DNA of 64,000 bases, from the NCBI GenBank assembly GCA_020634335.1, contig JACKBY010000002.1, positions 1-64,000 of the forward strand, given 5' to 3'. Within the stretch, counting starts at the first letter, position 1. Each line of letters begins with the position of its first letter. This document shows positions 1 through 10,113 of the stretch, in pieces. Both the position numbers and the translations under genes were made by a program. This DNA is from Promineifilum sp. (GTDB lineage Bacteria > Chloroflexota > Anaerolineae > Promineifilales > Promineifilaceae). The notes beneath the pieces were generated by a model. It made no database searches and was not told where the DNA came from. It saw only the letters and a list, made by a program, of their open reading frames with translations.

Positions 1-1153
1 TCTGGTTCCGGATGCCGTCCAGGCCGGCCATCAGCATCGCCGCGAACGCCAAATACGGGTTGGCCGCCGGGTCCGGGCAGCGGAACTCGATGCGCTTTGC
101 CTTCGGCGAGTGGGAGTACATCGGGATGCGCACGGCCGCCGAACGGTTGCGCGCCGAGTAGGCGACGACGACGGGCGCCTCGTAGCCCGGCACCAGCCGG
201 CGGTAGGAGTTGGTCGTCGGCGCGACGATGGCCAGCAGCGCGTTGATGTGCTTCAGGATGCCGCCAATGTAATACTTCGCCATCTGGCTGATGCCGGCGT
301 ATTCGTCCCCGGCAAACAGCGGCTGGCCGTCTTTCCACAGGCTCTGGTGGGTGTGCATGCCGGAGCCGTTGTCGGCGTAGATCGGCTTGGGCATGAAGGT
401 CACAGTCTTGCCGTGCTTCTGGGCCACGTTCTTGACGACGTACTTGTACATCTGCACATTGTCGGCCATCTTGAGCATGGAGTCGAAGCGCATGTCGATC
501 TCGCATTGCCCGGCCGTGCCCACTTCGTGGTGGTGCAATTCCACGTCAACGCCGGATTCGATCAGCGTGCGCACCATTTCCGAGCGCAGGTCCTGCAACG
601 TGTCAACGGGCGCCACTGGGAAGTAGCCGCGCTTGTGCGGCACCGAGTGCCCATAGCCAAATATGCCCGTGTTCCACGGCCCTTCGATGCTGTCCACCTG
701 ATAGGCCGAGGAGTATTCGCCGGCCGAGTACATCACCTTGTCGAACACGAAAAACTCGGCTTCCGGCCCGAAATAGGCGGTGTCGGCGATACCCGTGTCC
801 TTGAGATAGTCCAGCGCCTTGCGGGCCACGTAGCGCGGATCGCGCGAGTAGGGGGCGCGGCTGATGGGATCGTACACGTCGCCCACCAGGCTGAGCGTTG
901 GCGCAGCGCAGATCGGGTCGACGATAGCCGTCGCCGGATCACAGATGAGGATCATGTCGCTCGACTCGATGCTCTGGAAGCCGCGAATCGAGGAGCCGTC
1001 GAAGCCCAGACCTTCCTCAAAAGCATCTTCGGCGCTAAAATGCTCAACCGGCAGAGAGAAATGCTGCCACTGGCCGAACAGGTCGGTGAACTTCACATCG
1101 ACGACTTCAATGCCTTTATCCTCGATTAATTTGATTACATCCGCAGGTTTCAT
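1..1153 (-). CDS. glnA: Glutamine synthetase type I, C-terminus beyond the left edge
   Basis: ATP-dependent condensation of glutamate and ammonia to glutamine in the cytoplasm. The minus-strand frame from the ATG at 1153 reads 384 codons to the window edge without a stop. GSI enzymes are about 440-475 residues, so roughly 60-90 C-terminal residues are missing. Recognisable landmarks are the N-terminal MKPADVIKLIEDKGIEVVDV and DLFGQWQHFSLPV beta-grasp segment, the DGSSIRGFQ motif and the metal-site FGPEAEFFVFD segment. A GGAG Shine-Dalgarno lies 8 bases before the ATG. It follows the ammonium transporter on the same strand after a 120-bp gap holding a stem-loop, and it faces gltB/gltD, so uptake, GS and GOGAT sit together. 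The adenylylation-site region (expected near the C-terminus) is not in the window, so covalent regulation cannot be judged. Confidence 0.96.
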   Translation of the reverse strand, partial: MKPADVIKLIEDKGIEVVDVKFTDLFGQWQHFSLPVEHFSAEDAFEEGLGFDGSSIRGFQSIESSDMILICDPATAIVDPICAAPTLSLVGDVYDPISRAPYSRDPRYVARKALDYLKDTGIADTAYFGPEAEFFVFDKVMYSAGEYSSAYQVDSIEGPWNTGIFGYGHSVPHKRGYFPVAPVDTLQDLRSEMVRTLIESGVDVELHHHEVGTAGQCEIDMRFDSMLKMADNVQMYKYVVKNVAQKHGKTVTFMPKPIYADNGSGMHTHQSLWKDGQPLFAGDEYAGISQMAKYYIGGILKHINALLAIVAPTTNSYRRLVPGYEAPVVVAYSARNRSAAVRIPMYSHSPKAKRIEFRCPDPAANPYLAFAAMLMAGLDGIRNQ

Positions 1154-1192
1154 GGTTTCAACTCCAACTAGATTGTGATTGACAACAGTGAT

Positions 1193-1221
1193 GACCCGGC
1201 TCTTTCCATGAGAGCCGGGTC
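1193..1221 (-). promoter_or_regulatory. Perfect stem-loop between amt and glnA
   Basis: GACCCGGCTCT and AGAGCCGGGTC form an 11-bp perfect stem with a 7-base loop, about 40 bases before the glnA start. No T-run follows on the minus strand, so it is not a classic intrinsic terminator. It may be a weak terminator, an mRNA processing or stability element between amt and glnA, or a glnA 5'-UTR structure. Confidence 0.6.
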
Positions 1222-1273
1222 GGCAATTACTGATCAGGCTTGCGAATAAGAGAATTTACGTTATTTGGATCAC

Positions 1274-2659
<1,386 letters not shown>

Positions 2660-2703
2660 GATTCTCCTCCGAATGAACCAAATGTAAAAGTACCACTTGC
2701 GCC

Positions 2704-2751
2704 AAAACAAAAACGCCTCGCGCGCAATCTGAATGATTGTGCAGGAGGCGT
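2704..2751 (-). terminator. Intrinsic terminator in the amt leader (attenuator candidate)
   Basis: Read on the minus strand, arms at 2736-2751 and 2713-2728 form a 16-bp imperfect stem (two mismatches, one wobble) with a 7-base loop, followed by TTTTTGTTTT. It lies about 50 bases upstream of the amt ATG and downstream of the candidate promoter at 2830-2857. No minus-strand gene precedes it that would need terminating, so it should act on the amt transcript itself. Confidence 0.65.
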
Positions 2752-2829
2752 CGCGGCCAAAAGAAATATTCTACTGTCTTCACTCGCCTGCCGTTAAGAT
2801 GGCTAGGCGCTTCATGGATACAAGCATAT

Positions 2830-2857
2830 ATGATACCCGGATGGCCCTCTGTGTCAA
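2830..2857 (-). promoter_or_regulatory. Candidate amt promoter
   Basis: On the minus strand, TTGACA (2852-2857) and TATCAT (2830-2835) are separated by 16 bp, placing transcription start near 2823 and giving a leader of about 165 nt before the amt ATG. The remaining 2858-3063 segment, up to gltB on the other strand, shows no gene. Confidence 0.5.
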
Positions 2858-3063
2858 TCCACGAATATAAATGAACAGGGCCGACCGAATTTCGTTAAAA
2901 CTGCATGAATCCGGACCGGGCCTAACCCGGTAGACTACGGTGCTTGCGCATTCGCTAATGCACTGTCTGCACGTTAATAGCCGTTTTCGCCCTTCGTTTT
3001 GGCGGCGAATGCCCGGTAGGTCCGTTCGTGGCAAACCGGGATTGGTCACAGCAGGAGAAGAAT

Positions 3064-6000
3064 ATGGAGCGTTCCAGCCGACAACAACAAGTCAGGACCA
3101 GCCTGGAGCTTCCCACTGCCGACACGGAGCCTCCCCAGCAAGGCCTGTACGATCCGCGCACTGAGCACGACGCCTGCGGGGTGGGGTTTGTGGCCCACAT
3201 CAAGGGGCGGCGTTCTCACGCAATTGTGGCCGACGCGCTGACTGTCCTCGAGAACATGGCCCATCGCGGCGCGCGCGGGGCCGAGCCGAACACCGGCGAC
3301 GGCGCGGGCCTGCTGGTTCAGATACCGCACGCTTTTTTGGCCGCACAGGCACGCCGGTCTGGAGACTGGTTGCCGCCACCCGGCGATTACGGCGTGGGGA
3401 TGCTTTTTCTGCCCCGTGACCCCGGGCGGCGCGCAGCGTGCGAATCGTCGTTTGCCGCTCTCGTTGCCATCGAGGGTCAGGAAGTGATTGGCTGGCGGGA
3501 TGTGCCCACGGACAACCGCGCCCTGGGGGCCACAGCAGTCCACGCTGAACCGTTCATGCGCCAGGTATTCATCGGCCGCGGCGATAATCTGCCCCATGAT
3601 CCATTAGCCTTCGAACGCAAACTGTTCGTCATCCGCCGGTTGGCCGAAAAACAAATCAACTGCGATCTGACGGGTGAGGACGCCGCTTTCTACATTGCCT
3701 CCTTGTCGAGTCGCACCATCGTTTACAAAGGAATGCTCCTCGCCGAGCAATTGCGCGGCTATTTCCCCGACCTATCCGATCCCCTGTTCCATTCGGCCAT
3801 CGCCCTCGTCCATTCCCGTTTTTCCACCAACACCTTCCCCGCCTGGCGGCGCGCCCATCCCAGCCGCTATCTGGCCCACAATGGGGAGATCAATACCATC
3901 AAAGGCAACGTCAACGCCATGCGGGCGCGGCAGGCTCTGTTCCGGTCGGAGGCATTCGGCGATGACTTGCCCAAAGTGCTGCCCATCATCGACGAGGACG
4001 GTAGCGACTCGGCTATGTTTGACAATGCACTGGAGTTTTTGTCGCTGGCCGGCCGGTCGTTGCCCCACGCGGTGATGATGATGATCCCCGAACCGTGGGA
4101 GAAGGATGCGGCCATGAGTGACGAGATGCGCGCCTTTTACGCCTACCACAGTGCCTTGATGGAGCCGTGGGACGGCCCGGCGTCCATCGTCTTCAGCGAC
4201 GGCGCAATGATCGGCGCAGTGCTCGACCGCAATGGCCTGCGGCCGTCCCGCTATTACGTGACCACTGATGACCGGGTCATCATGGCGTCGGAGGTCGGTG
4301 TGCTCGACGTGCCGCCGGAACAGGTTAGGCGCAAGGGCCGCTTGCAGCCGGGCCGTATGTTGCTGGTCGATACGGCTGCGGGTCGCATCGTTGACGACAC
4401 TGAACTCAAGCATCGCGTCGCCGGCGAGCATCCCTACGGCGAATGGCTGGCGAGTAACCTGCTCTCGATTGACGATTTACCGGACGGGGGCCGCGAACGC
4501 GCGGCGGCCCACAACACCGTTGTCCTGCGCCAGCACGCCTTTGGCTATGCCTTCGAAGATCTGCGCCTCATCCTGGCTCCGATGGCCCGCGACGGGGCCG
4601 AGCCTCTGGCCTCGATGGGCGACGACACCCCCATCGCCGTCCTGTCGCGGCGGCCGCAATTACTCTATAACTATTTCCGCCAGTTGTTTGCCCAGGTGAC
4701 CAACCCGCCCATCGACGCCATCCGCGAAGAACTGGTCACCAGCAGCATGGTGCTGCTCGGCACCGAGGGCGATCTGTTGAACCCGCGGCCGGAAGATTGC
4801 CGCCGCATTCACCTGCAAACGCCTGTCCTGACCAATGCCGAGCTGGCTCGCTTGCGCGGTGTTGGGGGACATCGCGCCGCTGTTCCCGGATTTAGCGCCA
4901 TCACCCTGCCGATCCTGTTTCCATCCGGTGGCGGAGGCGCGGGGCTGGCGGCTGCCCTGGACGAACTGTTTGCCGCCACTGACCGGGGCATCAGCGGCGG
5001 CGCAAACCTGATCATCCTCAGCGACCGGGGCATCAGCCGGGAGCAGGCGGCCATGCCGGCGCTGCTGGCCGTCGCCGGGCTGCACCAGCATCTGATTCGT
5101 GGGGGCACGCGTTCCCGCGTCAGTCTGCTTGTGGAGTCGGGCGAACCGCGCGAGGTGCACCATTTCGCCTGCCTGATCGGCTACGGCGCGGACGCCGTCA
5201 ACCCCTATCTGGCCTTCGAGACTATCCACGATCTGATCAGTCGCCGGCTGTTGACCGGCATCACCTACCAGGCCGCGGTGGGCAAATACCTGAAGGCTAT
5301 CGTCAAGGGGGTCATCAAGGCCATCTCCAAGATGGGCATCTCCACCGTACAGAGCTACCACGGCGCGCAAATCTTCGAAGCGCTGGGTCTGGGCCGCAGC
5401 GTCGTCGACCGTTACTTCACCGGCACGCCGACCCGAATCGAGGGGGCCGACCTAGATGTCATCGCCGCCGAGGCGCAGCAGCGCCATGATTTGGCCTTCC
5501 CGGCGCGCCCGGCCAACGGCCACACGCTGGAGGCGGGTGGGCGCTACCAATATCGCGAGGGCGGCGAATTTCATCTGTTCAATCCCTCCACGATTCACAC
5601 ATTGCAACACGCCGTGCGAACGGGCGATTATGCCGCCTATCAACGGTACGTGGCCGAGGTTCACGACCGGGAGAATCAATTGGCCACGCTGCGCGCCATG
5701 CTGGAATTGAACGTCATGGATGCGCCGCTGCCGTTGGGGGAGGTCGAGCCGGTGGAGGCGATCATGGCCCGCTTCAAGACCGGGGCCATGTCCTACGGCT
5801 CGATCAGCCGGGAGGCCCACGAAACGCTGGCGATTGCCATGAATCGGGTGGGCGGCAAGAGCAATACCGGCGAGGGTGGCGAAGATCCCGACCGCTACAC
5901 ATCGCCCTCCAATAGCCGCTTCAACCGCAACAGCGCCATCAAACAGGTCGCCAGCGGCCGCTTCGGCGTCACCATTGAATATCTGAATCAGGCCCAGGAG

Positions 6001-7728
6001 ATACAGATTAAGATGGCCCAGGGGGCCAAACCCGGCGAGGGCGGCCAGTTACCGGGCCACAAGGTCTATCCCTGGATCGCCAGGACGCGCCACTCGACGC
6101 CCGGCGTCGGCCTCATTTCGCCGCCGCCACACCACGACATCTATTCCATCGAGGACCTGGCCCAACTCATCTACGATCTGAAGAACGCTAACCCGGAGGC
6201 GCGCATCAACGTCAAGCTCGTGTCGGAGGTTGGTGTGGGCACAATCGCCGCCGGCGTCGCCAAGGGTCATGCCGACGTCATCCTCATCAGCGGCCACGAC
6301 GGCGGCACGGGTGCTTCGCCCGTATCCAGTATCAAGCACGCCGGACTGCCGTGGGAACTGGGGCTGGCAGAGACGCATCAGACGCTGGTGCTCAACAATC
6401 TGCGCAGCCGGGTGCGGCTGGAGACGGATGGGCAACTCAAGACCGGCCGCGACGTAGTCATCGCCGCGATGCTGGGGGGCGAGGAATTCGGCTTTGCCAC
6501 GGGGCCGCTGGTGGCCATGGGCTGCATCATGATGCGCGTCTGCCATCTGGACACCTGCCCGGTCGGCGTGGCGACCCAAAACCCGGAATTGCGCCGGCGC
6601 TTCGCCGGCCGGCCAGAGCACGTCGAAAACTTCATGCGATTTGTGGCCCAGGATGTGCGCGAACACATGGCCGCCCTGGGTGTGCGCACGCTGGATGAAC
6701 TGGTCGGCCGCACCGATCTGTTATCGACTCGCCCGGTCGGCGAAGGCGACAAGGCCGGCCGTCTGGACTTGTCGCCGCTGCTATACCGGCCGCAGGTGGG
6801 GCCGGAGGTGGGGACGCGCTGCACCGGGTTGCAAAATCACGGCCTGGAATCCAGCCTTGACCAGACTGTATTGGCGGCATTGGCCGCCCCCGCCATAGAA
6901 AACGGCGAGCCGGTGGCGGCAGCGCTGCCCATCCGCAACATCCACCGCACCGTGGGCACGATCCTCAGCAGCACCGTGACCCGGCGCTATGGGGCGGCCG
7001 GACTGCCGGACAATACGGTGCAATTGACCTTCCGAGGATCGGCCGGGCAGAGTTTTGGCGCGTTCCTGGCCCCGGGACTCACGTTTACGCTGGAGGGCGA
7101 TGCCAACGACTACGTCGGCAAGGGGCTGTGTGGCGGCGTGATCGCCGTCAAACCGCCCGATGCATCAACCTTCGCGCCTGAAGAGAACGTCATCATCGGC
7201 AACGTGGCTTTCTATGGGGCGACGGCCGGCGAAGCATACGTTCGCGGCGCGGCGGGCGAGCGCTTCGCCGTGCGCAACAGCGGGGCGACGCTGGTCGTCG
7301 AGGCCGTGGGCGACCACGGCTGCGAGTACATGACCGGCGGCCGCGTGGCCGTGCTGGGGCCGGTCGGGCGCAATTTCGCCGCGGGGATGTCGGGCGGCAT
7401 CGCCTACGTCTATGATCCGGATGGGACGTTCGCGGGGCGTTGCAATCATGACATGGTCGACTTGTTGTCCCTTGACGCGGCCGGCGCGGCCGAACTCAAC
7501 AATATGGTGTGGCAACACGCCCTGCATACCGGCAGCACGCTGGCCTGGCACATGCTCGGGGACTGGGAAGAAACGTGGCCGCGTTTCGTGAAAGTGCTGC
7601 CCAGGGATTACGGCCGAGTGATGCAGGCGTTAGCCGAAGCCCAACATCAGGGCCTGATCGGCGACGAGGCCGTCATGGCCGCTTTCGAGGCCAATCGCCG
7701 CGCTCTGGCCCGCATCGGAGGAGATTAG
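3064..7728 (+). CDS. gltB: Glutamate synthase large (alpha) subunit
   Basis: Transfers the glutamine amide to 2-oxoglutarate to form glutamate; 1554 residues, normal for the family. The ATG at 3064 has AGGAG upstream; the ATG at 3028 has none. The N-terminal class-II glutamine amidotransferase follows a ~37-residue propeptide, with the nucleophile expected at Cys38 (EHDACGVGFV). Then come the central domain, the FMN-binding synthase domain (GEGGEDPDRY, AKPGEGGQLPG, SGHDGGTGASP), the 3Fe-4S ligands CIMMRVCHLDTCPVG, and the C-terminal GXGXG beta-helix (from about residue 1290). It is followed 88 bp later by gltD, its flavoprotein partner, and faces glnA/amt. The NADPH versus ferredoxin question is settled by the presence of gltD. 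Confidence 0.98.
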   Translation: MERSSRQQQVRTSLELPTADTEPPQQGLYDPRTEHDACGVGFVAHIKGRRSHAIVADALTVLENMAHRGARGAEPNTGDGAGLLVQIPHAFLAAQARRSGDWLPPPGDYGVGMLFLPRDPGRRAACESSFAALVAIEGQEVIGWRDVPTDNRALGATAVHAEPFMRQVFIGRGDNLPHDPLAFERKLFVIRRLAEKQINCDLTGEDAAFYIASLSSRTIVYKGMLLAEQLRGYFPDLSDPLFHSAIALVHSRFSTNTFPAWRRAHPSRYLAHNGEINTIKGNVNAMRARQALFRSEAFGDDLPKVLPIIDEDGSDSAMFDNALEFLSLAGRSLPHAVMMMIPEPWEKDAAMSDEMRAFYAYHSALMEPWDGPASIVFSDGAMIGAVLDRNGLRPSRYYVTTDDRVIMASEVGVLDVPPEQVRRKGRLQPGRMLLVDTAAGRIVDDTELKHRVAGEHPYGEWLASNLLSIDDLPDGGRERAAAHNTVVLRQHAFGYAFEDLRLILAPMARDGAEPLASMGDDTPIAVLSRRPQLLYNYFRQLFAQVTNPPIDAIREELVTSSMVLLGTEGDLLNPRPEDCRRIHLQTPVLTNAELARLRGVGGHRAAVPGFSAITLPILFPSGGGGAGLAAALDELFAATDRGISGGANLIILSDRGISREQAAMPALLAVAGLHQHLIRGGTRSRVSLLVESGEPREVHHFACLIGYGADAVNPYLAFETIHDLISRRLLTGITYQAAVGKYLKAIVKGVIKAISKMGISTVQSYHGAQIFEALGLGRSVVDRYFTGTPTRIEGADLDVIAAEAQQRHDLAFPARPANGHTLEAGGRYQYREGGEFHLFNPSTIHTLQHAVRTGDYAAYQRYVAEVHDRENQLATLRAMLELNVMDAPLPLGEVEPVEAIMARFKTGAMSYGSISREAHETLAIAMNRVGGKSNTGEGGEDPDRYTSPSNSRFNRNSAIKQVASGRFGVTIEYLNQAQEIQIKMAQGAKPGEGGQLPGHKVYPWIARTRHSTPGVGLISPPPHHDIYSIEDLAQLIYDLKNANPEARINVKLVSEVGVGTIAAGVAKGHADVILISGHDGGTGASPVSSIKHAGLPWELGLAETHQTLVLNNLRSRVRLETDGQLKTGRDVVIAAMLGGEEFGFATGPLVAMGCIMMRVCHLDTCPVGVATQNPELRRRFAGRPEHVENFMRFVAQDVREHMAALGVRTLDELVGRTDLLSTRPVGEGDKAGRLDLSPLLYRPQVGPEVGTRCTGLQNHGLESSLDQTVLAALAAPAIENGEPVAAALPIRNIHRTVGTILSSTVTRRYGAAGLPDNTVQLTFRGSAGQSFGAFLAPGLTFTLEGDANDYVGKGLCGGVIAVKPPDASTFAPEENVIIGNVAFYGATAGEAYVRGAAGERFAVRNSGATLVVEAVGDHGCEYMTGGRVAVLGPVGRNFAAGMSGGIAYVYDPDGTFAGRCNHDMVDLLSLDAAGAAELNNMVWQHALHTGSTLAWHMLGDWEETWPRFVKVLPRDYGRVMQALAEAQHQGLIGDEAVMAAFEANRRALARIGGD

Positions 7729-7750
7729 GGAGAAACCTCACAGGTCTCAG

Positions 7751-7801
7751 GATGACACGGGTTTCAAGTAAATCTCTCCAAGCTGTGAAATCCGTGTCAT
7801 C
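7751..7801. repeat. Inverted repeat between gltB and gltD
   Basis: GATGACACGGGTTTC (7751-7765) and GAAATCCGTGTCATC (7787-7801) are 15-base arms with one mismatch, separated by 21 bases. It fills most of the 88-bp gap ahead of gltD. No T-run follows, so termination is unlikely; a dispersed intergenic repeat or an mRNA processing structure is more plausible. Confidence 0.55.
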
Positions 7802-7816
7802 TGTGGATAGTTTATC

Positions 7817-9301
7817 ATGAGTAAAATAACCGGATTTATGACCTTTGAGCGGGAAACGCCGGGCGAGCGACCGGTCGCGGAGCGCGTGGGCGACTGGCAG
7901 CCGATTCAATTGCACCTGCCCGCGGAGCGCCTGCAAACCCAGGCCGCGCGCTGCATGGATTGCGGCATTCCCTTCTGTCACAAGGGTCACATCCTCAACG
8001 GCATGACGTCCGGCTGTCCGATCAACAATCTCATCCCCGAATGGAACGATCTGATCTATCGCGGCTTGTGGCGTCAAGCGTATGACCGCTTACGCAAGAC
8101 CAACAATTTTCCCGAATTCACCGGCCTGGTGTGCCCCGCACCGTGTGAGGCGGCCTGCACGCTGGGCATCAGCGATCCGGCGGTGACGATCAAATCCATT
8201 GAGTTCGCCATTATCGAACGAGCCTACGAAGAAGGTTGGGTCGAGCCGGCCGTCTCCACCCGACGCACGGGCAAACGGGTGGCCGTCATTGGCTCCGGCC
8301 CGGCGGGGCTGGCCTGCGCCGAGCAACTGAACTCGGTCGGTCACGAAGTGACGGTTTTCGAACGGGCCGACCGACCCGGCGGGCTGTTGATGTTCGGTAT
8401 CCCCAACATGAAGCTCGGCAAGACGCTGGTGCAGCGGCGTATCGATGTAATGATCGCGGCCGGCGTGCATTTCCTGACCGGCGTCGAGGTCGGCGTGGAC
8501 ATTGCCGTGGAAGAACTGAACCGCGATTTCGACGCCATCGTGCTGTGCATTGGGGCCGCCCGGCCGCGCGATCTGACCGTGCCCGGCCGGCACCTCGATG
8601 GGGTTTGCTTCGCCATGGACTTTTTGCACGGCAACACTAAAAGTTTGCTCGATTCCACCCATACCGACGGCCGTTATCTGTCGGCCGCCGGCCAGGACGT
8701 GGTTGTCATCGGCGGCGGCGATACGGGTACCGATTGCGTCGCCACAGCGCTGCGCCACGGCTGCCGCAGCCTGGTCCAGTTCGAGATCATGCCTCGGCCG
8801 CCGGAGCATCGCGCCCCCGACAATCCCTGGCCGCAGTGGCCGCGCATCTACAAGATGGACTATGGGCAGGCAGAGGCCGCGGCTGTCTTCGGCGACGATC
8901 CGCGTGCCTACAGCGTGCAGACGACTGAATTGCTGGGCGACGAGGCTGGGCGGGTGCGCGGCCTGCGCACGGTGGACGTAGCCTGGCGGGCAAATGGCGA
9001 TGGCCGGTCATCGCCGCAACCCATGCCGGGCACAACGCGCGAATGGCCGGCGCAGATGGTCATTTTGGCGCTGGGCTTTCTGGGGCCAGAGGAAGAGCTC
9101 TTATCGGGTCTGGGGGTGACGCGGGATGGGCGAAGTAACGTCGCCACGCTCGGAGGACGTTTCCAGACCGGCGCGCCCCGCGTCTTCGCCGCCGGTGACG
9201 CGCGGCGCGGCCAAAGTCTGGTAGTGTGGGCGATCCACGAAGGCCGCGCCGCTGCCCGTGAGGTAGACCACTGGCTGATGGGCGAGACGAACCTGCCCTA
9301 A
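7817..9301 (+). CDS. gltD: Glutamate synthase small (beta) subunit
   Basis: NADPH-oxidising flavoprotein that feeds electrons through Fe-S clusters to GltB; 494 residues, typical. N-terminal cysteine-rich adrenodoxin-reductase-like domain: CMDCGIPFCHKG, SGCPINNLIPEWNDL and CPAPCEAACTLGI supply the ligands for two 4Fe-4S clusters. Next is the FAD fold GSGPAGLACAEQL (about residue 158), the NADPH fold VVVIGGGDTGTDC (about 295), and the C-terminal GDARRGQSLVVWAI motif. The ATG lies in a weak ribosome-site context after an inverted repeat, so translation may depend on readthrough from gltB. Its TAA overlaps the stop of the convergent lycopene cyclase gene by two bases. Confidence 0.97.
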   Translation: MSKITGFMTFERETPGERPVAERVGDWQPIQLHLPAERLQTQAARCMDCGIPFCHKGHILNGMTSGCPINNLIPEWNDLIYRGLWRQAYDRLRKTNNFPEFTGLVCPAPCEAACTLGISDPAVTIKSIEFAIIERAYEEGWVEPAVSTRRTGKRVAVIGSGPAGLACAEQLNSVGHEVTVFERADRPGGLLMFGIPNMKLGKTLVQRRIDVMIAAGVHFLTGVEVGVDIAVEELNRDFDAIVLCIGAARPRDLTVPGRHLDGVCFAMDFLHGNTKSLLDSTHTDGRYLSAAGQDVVVIGGGDTGTDCVATALRHGCRSLVQFEIMPRPPEHRAPDNPWPQWPRIYKMDYGQAEAAAVFGDDPRAYSVQTTELLGDEAGRVRGLRTVDVAWRANGDGRSSPQPMPGTTREWPAQMVILALGFLGPEEELLSGLGVTRDGRSNVATLGGRFQTGAPRVFAAGDARRGQSLVVWAIHEGRAAAREVDHWLMGETNLP

Positions 9302-10113
9302 CCCTCCTGAATGACTTGCTCCCCCTTCGCCAGCCGGCTTTGCAGCCGTTCCCGATAGGTTGCCAATCGCTCGTGGCTTTCCTCTGCCCAGAGCAACACG
9401 ATGCCGAATGTCAGGAGCACGTTGGTCATCAGGAAGAAAGCAAATTCCTCGATGGGCAAAACGCCGCCCAGAAATATATTAAACGATTGGGCCGGATCAA
9501 TTGTCCACGTTCCCGCATGGATAGCCAGCGCGTCGGAGACGACCAGGTAGAGCGTGACTGGAACGATTGACAGGAAGACGATCCGTCGATAGCGCCAGAG
9601 GATGTCGGCTCCAAAAGCCAGTTGCACTATCACCGGCGGCAGTGCCCAGGCCAGCAGCAAGGCCATATATGTTCCCGCCTGTTTGCCGGTCAACAACACG
9701 ACGATGGAGCCGAGCCAGAGGATGGCCGCCAGCGCCGGCAGCCACCAGCGAAGAGCCGCGCGCCATGGTTCATCCCTGAAAGACAAGGTTTGGGATAGTA
9801 ACACCAGCCATACGCCGACCAATATCGGTTGCAAGATAAAGAAGGTGTACTCTTCGATGGGCACCCAGCCCAGCACCACACCCGTGACGAGTGACGGGTC
9901 GTACCACCAGACGCCGGTGGCGACGAGATAATTGTCCCACGGCGTGGTGTAGAGCAGGGCGATCAGCACGTGAAGGCCGATGGCCAACCCGATTGATGTC
10001 GCGCTGAGCGCGGCGGCGCGTTCTCGCCCCCGTCGCTTGTTCCACAACGTAATGCCAATCAAAATGAGGATAGGGACGACCAGAAAGCGTAGCAAAAAAC
10101 CGAAATACGTCAT
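9298..10113 (-). CDS. crtY: Lycopene cyclase, membrane CrtYc/CrtYd-fusion type
   Basis: Converts the psi ends of lycopene to beta rings in the membrane. 271 residues starting MTYFGFLLRFLVVP, with about seven hydrophobic segments in two homologous halves. Each half has the conserved acidic pair expected of heterodimer-type cyclases (PIEEYTFFILQP near residue 72 and PIEEFAFFLMTN near 220). That internal duplication identifies it as a fused CrtYc-CrtYd protein rather than a flavoprotein CrtY/CrtL. The start overlaps the stop of the P450 gene by the four bases ATGA, so the two are translationally coupled. It is last in the operon crtB-crtI-P450-crtY. Longer in-frame ORF upstream is only a shadow of the P450 gene. 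Confidence 0.93.
   Translation of the reverse strand: MTYFGFLLRFLVVPILILIGITLWNKRRGRERAAALSATSIGLAIGLHVLIALLYTTPWDNYLVATGVWWYDPSLVTGVVLGWVPIEEYTFFILQPILVGVWLVLLSQTLSFRDEPWRAALRWWLPALAAILWLGSIVVLLTGKQAGTYMALLLAWALPPVIVQLAFGADILWRYRRIVFLSIVPVTLYLVVSDALAIHAGTWTIDPAQSFNIFLGGVLPIEEFAFFLMTNVLLTFGIVLLWAEESHERLATYRERLQSRLAKGEQVIQEG

Noticed and set aside
110..1129. 339-aa plus-strand ORF opposite glnA
   Set aside because: Antisense shadow of the glutamine synthetase gene; composition and lack of motifs match reverse-frame translation in GC-rich DNA.
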